Origin: Variovorax paradoxus NBRC 15149 | GTDB lineage: Bacteria > Pseudomonadota > Gammaproteobacteria > Burkholderiales > Burkholderiaceae_C | Reading direction: 5' to 3' | NCBI RefSeq assembly: GCF_001591365.1 | Contig: NZ_BCUT01000001.1 | Span: forward strand, 1-64,000 | Length of the DNA stretch: 64,000 bases | Part shown: positions 60,717 through 64,000 of the stretch, one piece after another | How the letters are laid out: every line of letters starts with the position of its first letter | How positions within the stretch are numbered: the first letter of the stretch is position 1 | Translations under genes and position numbers: made by a program | The notes under the pieces: model-generated | What the model was told of the DNA's origin: nothing | Databases searched by the model: none | What the model saw: only the letters and a program-made list of their open reading frames with translations

Positions 60717-62018
60717 TCAGGCGCCGCGCAGCGCGGCCGCCCTGCCGCGCGCCATGTCGATCGGCAGCAACAGCAGCAGCCCCGCAATGAACAGCGCCGC
60801 GGTCGAGAGAATCGCAATGCGCTGGTTGCCGCCCGCGGCCCAGGTGATGGCGCCGAACATCAGCGGACCGATGATGCCCGCGAGCCGCGTGGCAAAGGTC
60901 CAGAGCCCGAAGAACTCCGCAAGCTGCCGCGGCGGCGCCAGGAAGCCCGTCATCGCGCGGCCGGCCGACTGGCTCGAGCCCATCGCAAGCCCTGCAATGG
61001 CGGCAGCCCACCAGAAGGTGCCCTTGGTGGTCGCCATCGCGGCAATCACGCAGACCGCGATCCAGGCCACCAGCGTGCCGGCCAGCGAGATCTTGTGGCC
61101 GATGCGGTCCTGCACGTAGCCGAAGCCGAAGGCGCCGACAGCGGCCGCGATGTTGAGCACGAAGATCAGCACCATGGTCTCGCTCGCCACGAAGCCGATG
61201 ACCTGCTCGGCATAGATGGCGGCGAGCGTGATGGCCACTGCCACGCCGCCCTGGTAGCAGACGGTGCAGACCAGCAGCTGCATGAAATCGCGGTAGGCGC
61301 GGGCCTGCCCGAAGGTGGCGCGCAATTGCTGCCATGCGCCCACTGCGCTGCCGGCCGCACGGGGCTGCGCACGCTCGGGCAGGAGCGCGAAGGTGGCGCA
61401 GGCGGCTGCGCCGTAGATGGCCGCGGTGATCAGCATCGTGACCGGGACGAAGTGCGATGCAGGCAGGCCTTTGGCCTGGGCCGACAGCACGTAGGCCAGG
61501 CACAGCCCGAGCGCCAGCATGCCGCCGACGTAGCCGAAGCTCCAGCCCCATCCGCTGACCTTGCCCATGCCCTCGGCGGTCGCGAGTTCAGGCAGGAAGG
61601 CGCCGGTCAGCGACTCGCCGTAGGAATAGAAGGTGTTGGAGACGATGATCAGCGCCATGGCAACCGCAACGCCCATGGCCCCCGAGAACCTCGGCGTGAA
61701 TGCGAGCGCCGCCGTGGCAAGTACGCAGCCCAGCGTCGCCACGGCGAGCACGCGCTTCTTGGCGGCACGCCGGTCGGCCCAGGCGCCGATCGCGGGCATC
61801 GAAAGCATGACGACGGCATAGGACGCGCTGAGCGCCGCAGTCCAGGCAAATGCGGCCCACGGCGCCCCCTTGGCGATGCCGCCCACGAAGTAGGCGGCAA
61901 ACACGGCCGTGATGACGACCGTGGTGTAGCCGGAATTCGCAAAGTCGTACATGGCCCAGCCGAACACCTCGCGCTTGCGCACGCCGGCGTTCAGGGCAGA
62001 TGACGGAAACAGCGCCAT
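60717..62018 (-). CDS. MFS transporter, UMF1/Atg22-like
   Basis: A 433-residue transporter with 12 predicted helices. The N-terminus REVFGWAMYDFANSGYTTVV is the hallmark of the UMF1 (Atg22-like) branch of the major facilitator superfamily. GAWADRRAAKKRVLAVATLG is the A-type loop motif, and FLPELATAEGMGKVSGWGWSFGYVGG is also typical. The substrate is unknown. It converges on the secreted unknown with ten bases between. Confidence 0.9.
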   Translation of the reverse strand: MALFPSSALNAGVRKREVFGWAMYDFANSGYTTVVITAVFAAYFVGGIAKGAPWAAFAWTAALSASYAVVMLSMPAIGAWADRRAAKKRVLAVATLGCVLATAALAFTPRFSGAMGVAVAMALIIVSNTFYSYGESLTGAFLPELATAEGMGKVSGWGWSFGYVGGMLALGLCLAYVLSAQAKGLPASHFVPVTMLITAAIYGAAACATFALLPERAQPRAAGSAVGAWQQLRATFGQARAYRDFMQLLVCTVCYQGGVAVAITLAAIYAEQVIGFVASETMVLIFVLNIAAAVGAFGFGYVQDRIGHKISLAGTLVAWIAVCVIAAMATTKGTFWWAAAIAGLAMGSSQSAGRAMTGFLAPPRQLAEFFGLWTFATRLAGIIGPLMFGAITWAAGGNQRIAILSTAALFIAGLLLLLPIDMARGRAAALRGA

Positions 62019-62069
62019 GCGGCGACGGATGATCGACCGGGCGCCGGACGCAGCCTTGGCCCGATCGGA

Positions 62070-62702
62070 TCAGTGCAGGTGGCGCGGGCGGCGGCCGCCG
62101 CCATGCCCACCGCCGCTGCCACTGCCGCCGGTGCCCCGCGGGCGCTTGCCGATCTCGAGCGAATTCACGAGCGCATCGAAGCGGTCGCTGAAAAGGCGGT
62201 CGATCTCGGACACCACGCCGCCGAGCTCGGCGCCATCGAAGTGGCGCTCCATCAGGTTGACGACGTCTTCCACCAGCAGGTCGCGCTGCACCTGCATGAT
62301 CGCGGCCGGATTGGGGCCGACAAACAGCATCAGGAAATCGTCGCGCGACTCTTCGTCGGGGTCGCCCTCTTCCTCGTCGAAGTCGGTGTCGTAGAAGGTG
62401 ACCTCGATGGCGGCGCCGCGCTCGGACAGTTCGTTCAGGGCCATGCACATCTCGTCGAGCGCCTGGCGAAAGTCTTCGTCGCCCGGCACCGTCCAGCAGA
62501 TCTGGAGCATGTGGTCCTTCTGCTCGAAGCGGATGCCGGGTTCTTCTTCGTAGGTGCTGGTCGCGCCGTCGGCCAGCGACTTGGCGCCTGCGTAGGCCCA
62601 CAGCGGCTTGAGCGCTTCCTGGATCTGGTCGAAGCCGACGTCGGAGCGCAAGGGCACGTCGCCGTGCACATGGATTTCAAATGGAGCGTTGTAACGAGGC
62701 AT
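62070..62702 (-). CDS. Conserved hypothetical protein (DUF6806-like)
   Basis: A 210-residue acidic protein beginning MPRYNAPFEIHVHGDVPL. It contains a very acidic segment (FDEEEGDPDEESRDD, near residue 107) and ends in a Gly/Ser/Arg/His-rich tail (from about residue 190). There is no signal or membrane helix. It resembles proteins labelled DUF6806 in Comamonadaceae, by memory only. Its start lies just downstream of the tRNA-Leu gene on the same strand, so it could be expressed from the tRNA promoter. Confidence 0.75.
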   Translation of the reverse strand: MPRYNAPFEIHVHGDVPLRSDVGFDQIQEALKPLWAYAGAKSLADGATSTYEEEPGIRFEQKDHMLQICWTVPGDEDFRQALDEMCMALNELSERGAAIEVTFYDTDFDEEEGDPDEESRDDFLMLFVGPNPAAIMQVQRDLLVEDVVNLMERHFDGAELGGVVSEIDRLFSDRFDALVNSLEIGKRPRGTGGSGSGGGHGGGRRPRHLH

Positions 62703-62724
62703 GGAGTGCTCCCTTGTCTAAATG

Positions 62725-62816
62725 TGGTGCCCGGAACGGGGGTCGAACCCGTATGCCCCGATTAAGGAAGCGGCGGATTTTAAGTCCGATGTGTCTACCA
62801 ATTTCACCATCCGGGC
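62725..62816 (-). tRNA. tRNA-Leu (anticodon TAA)
   Basis: A class II tRNA of 92 bases including an encoded CCA. Acceptor stem GCCCGGA pairs with TCCGGGC. The anticodon loop CTTAAAA carries TAA, a long variable arm is present, and the T arm has GGTTCGACCC. Confidence 0.95.
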
Positions 62817-62928
62817 CTCGGGTTGAACATCGACGATAACCCAAACGAAACGGGCCCCGGCAACGCAGGTTGGCGGGGCTGGTTTTTTCGGTGGAGGGCG
62901 GATCGAGCTTGATCAGAGAGGGAGAGGG

Positions 62929-63002
62929 TGGAGGCGCGACCCGGAGTCGAACCGGGCTAGACGGATTTGCAATCCGTTGCATAACCGCTTTGCTATCGCG
63001 CC
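62929..63002 (-). tRNA. tRNA-Cys (anticodon GCA)
   Basis: 74 bases including an encoded CCA. The acceptor GGCGCGA pairs with TCGCGCC, the anticodon loop is TTGCAAA, and the T arm GGTTCGACTCC is complete. It is the middle gene of a three-tRNA unit. Confidence 0.95.
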
Positions 63003-63031
63003 ACGCTGCTGAAAACGAAATCGAATTCGCG

Positions 63032-63060
63032 AAAAAAAGGGAAGCAGTGCTTCCCTTTTT
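63032..63060 (-). terminator. Hairpin terminator between tRNA-Gly and tRNA-Cys
   Basis: GGGAAGCA (63039-63046) pairs with TGCTTCCC (63048-63055). On the minus strand a T run follows (complement of 63032-63038). It may partly terminate transcripts after tRNA-Gly or serve as a processing site; the T-rich flank on the other strand would also work for plus-strand transcripts. Confidence 0.65.
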
Positions 63061-63066
63061 CAAAAC

Positions 63067-63142
63067 TGGAGCGGGAAAAGAGTCTCGAACTCTCGACCTC
63101 AACCTTGGCAAGGTTGCGCTCTACCAACTGAGCTATTCCCGC
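63067..63142 (-). tRNA. tRNA-Gly (anticodon GCC)
   Basis: 76 bases including encoded CCA. The acceptor GCGGGAA pairs with TTCCCGC, the D arm is AGCTCAGTTGGTAGAGC, the anticodon loop is TTGCCAA and the T arm GAGTTCGAGACTC is complete. It is first in the Gly-Cys-Leu unit. Confidence 0.96.
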
Positions 63143-63156
63143 GTTTCGAGCCTCGA

Positions 63157-63186
63157 ATTATAGAACACTTTTTCGGGGCTCGGCAA
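63157..63186 (-). promoter_or_regulatory. Promoter of the tRNA-Gly-Cys-Leu unit
   Basis: On the minus strand TTGCCG (complement of 63181-63186) and TATAAT (complement of 63157-63162) are 18 bases apart. The -10 box ends 14 bases before tRNA-Gly. The -35 box lies ten bases after the lon stop. Confidence 0.75.
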
Positions 63187-63196
63187 GTTCTGCCGA

Positions 63197-64000
63197 TCAA
63201 TGTTTGACGGAACCCTCTGAAGCCGGCGTGCCCGCACGTTGCTTGGCCAGCTCGGCCACGGCGGCCGCGGAGGCGGCAACCTCCTCGTCCGACAGCGGCT
63301 CGGGCATCTTCTCGAGCGCGATCTCCAGGACCTTGTCGATCCACTTCACGGGCACGATCTCGAGGCCGTTCTTCACGTTCTCGGGAATGTCCTGCAGGTC
63401 CTTCGCGTTTTCCTCGGGAATCAACACGGTCTTGATGCCGCCGCGCAATGCGGCCAGCAACTTTTCCTTCAGGCCGCCGATGGCCGTGACCTCGCCGCGC
63501 AGCGTGATCTCGCCCGTCATGGCAACGTCTGCACGCACGGGAATGCCCGTGAGCGCCGACACGAAGGCCGTGGTCATTGCGGCACCCGCGCTCGGGCCGT
63601 CCTTGGGCGTTGCGCCATCGGGCACGTGGATGTGGATGTCGCGCTTCTCGAACACCTCGTCCTTGATGCCCAGGCGGCGCGAGCGGCTGCGCACCACGGT
63701 GCGCGCAGCCTCGACCGATTCCTTCATCACGTCGCCCAGCGATCCGGTGCGGCTGATCACGCCCTTGCCGGGCATGGTGACCGCCTCGATGGTGAGCAGG
63801 TCGCCGCCCACCTCGGTCCAGGCCAGGCCGACCACCTGCCCCACCTGGTTCTGCTTCTCGGCCAGTCCGAAGCTGTACTTGCGCACGCCCAGGAAGTCGT
63901 TGAGGTTGGAGCCATCCACCGTGACCTTGGGCGTCATCTGCTTGAGCAGCAGGCCCTTGACCACCTTGCGGCAGATCTTGGAAAGCTCGCGCTCGAGCGA
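63197..64000 (-). CDS. lon: ATP-dependent protease La, C-terminal part (cut by window edge)
   Basis: 268 C-terminal residues of Lon. The frame is open to the window end and continues beyond it. The visible part covers the end of the AAA+ lid ([12 protein letters not shown]) and the whole serine-lysine protease domain: the catalytic serine is in [10 protein letters not shown] and the lysine in [14 protein letters not shown]. The pattern [18 protein letters not shown] is typical. The final 25 residues form a variable Ala/Glu-rich tail. Lon degrades misfolded and regulatory proteins in the cytoplasm. Confidence 0.97.
   Translation of the reverse strand, partial: SLERELSKICRKVVKGLLLKQMTPKVTVDGSNLNDFLGVRKYSFGLAEKQNQVGQVVGLAWTEVGGDLLTIEAVTMPGKGVISRTGSLGDVMKESVEAARTVVRSRSRRLGIKDEVFEKRDIHIHVPDGATPKDGPSAGAAMTTAFVSALTGIPVRADVAMTGEITLRGEVTAIGGLKEKLLAALRGGIKTVLIPEENAKDLQDIPENVKNGLEIVPVKWIDKVLEIALEKMPEPLSDEEVAASAAAVAELAKQRAGTPASEGSVKH

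Noticed and set aside
62817..62928. GCCCCG/CGGGGC hairpin with T run between tRNA-Cys and tRNA-Leu
   Set aside because: The T run is on the plus strand where no gene is transcribed toward it; on the minus strand the following sequence is only weakly T-rich.

Overview
The window is a high-GC (roughly two thirds G+C) stretch of a beta-proteobacterial chromosome. Gene content and neighbourhoods (zapA followed by 6S RNA, lon followed by a Gly-Cys-Leu tRNA cluster, a Bug-type solute receptor, many divergent LysR pairs, the Trp-rich TIGR04438 protein) point to Comamonadaceae, most likely Variovorax or a close relative. This is inference from protein sequence and order; no database search was possible.

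Layout. 1-0.8 kb: the 3' end of an IS110-family transposase and about 480 bp without a supported gene. 0.8-6.3 kb: Ldh-type dehydrogenase, small conserved proteins, a PLP aminotransferase, nth, an SDR and an AraC regulator. 6.3-10.1 kb: cobalamin nucleotide-loop genes cobC-cobS-cobT-cobQ (minus strand, ATGA overlaps). 10.2-18.4 kb: a MexEF-OprN/BpeEF-OprC-like RND efflux operon preceded by an LlpE-like alpha/beta hydrolase without its catalytic serine, and a divergent LysR regulator. 18.4-30.3 kb: osmC, then a long minus-strand operon headed by a cobalamin riboswitch: btuB, cobB, cobU, btuF, btuC, btuD, cobO, bluB, cbiB, cobD, and finally a CidA/LrgB pair. 30.3-32.5 kb: zapB-like, zapA, 6S RNA, TauE-type exporter, universal stress protein.

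32.5-35.8 kb: an aldoxime-nitrile module (AraC regulator, nitrilase, haem aldoxime dehydratase). 35.8-40.7 kb: a malonate-utilisation operon (GntR regulator, malonyl-CoA decarboxylase, Bug-type receptor, malonyl-CoA synthetase) with a clear palindromic operator. 40.8-53.5 kb: lgt, three LysR regulators each divergent from a metabolic gene, ilvD, cytochrome c, LapA-like protein, acs, a YqhA-like protein and fumC. 53.5-57.5 kb: proVWX betaine/proline uptake with a strong promoter and a 340-nt structured leader. 57.5-62.7 kb: class I fumarase, murI, a secreted unknown, an MFS transporter and a conserved hypothetical. 62.7-64 kb: tRNA-Leu, tRNA-Cys, tRNA-Gly and the C-terminal third of lon, which runs off the window.

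How it works together. The two cob clusters plus the BtuBFCD uptake system cover transport, adenosylation, amidation, aminopropanol attachment, lower-ligand synthesis and loop assembly, with no corrin-ring genes in view. Acs, MatB/Mcd, two unrelated fumarases and IlvD are central carbon metabolism. The most unusual items are the serine-less LlpE-like protein in the efflux locus, the CidA/LrgB pair at the end of the B12 operon, the compact aldoxime-to-acid module, the hairpin-rich proVWX leader and an apparently leaderless stress-protein mRNA. No CRISPR array, prophage or obvious defence island was seen.
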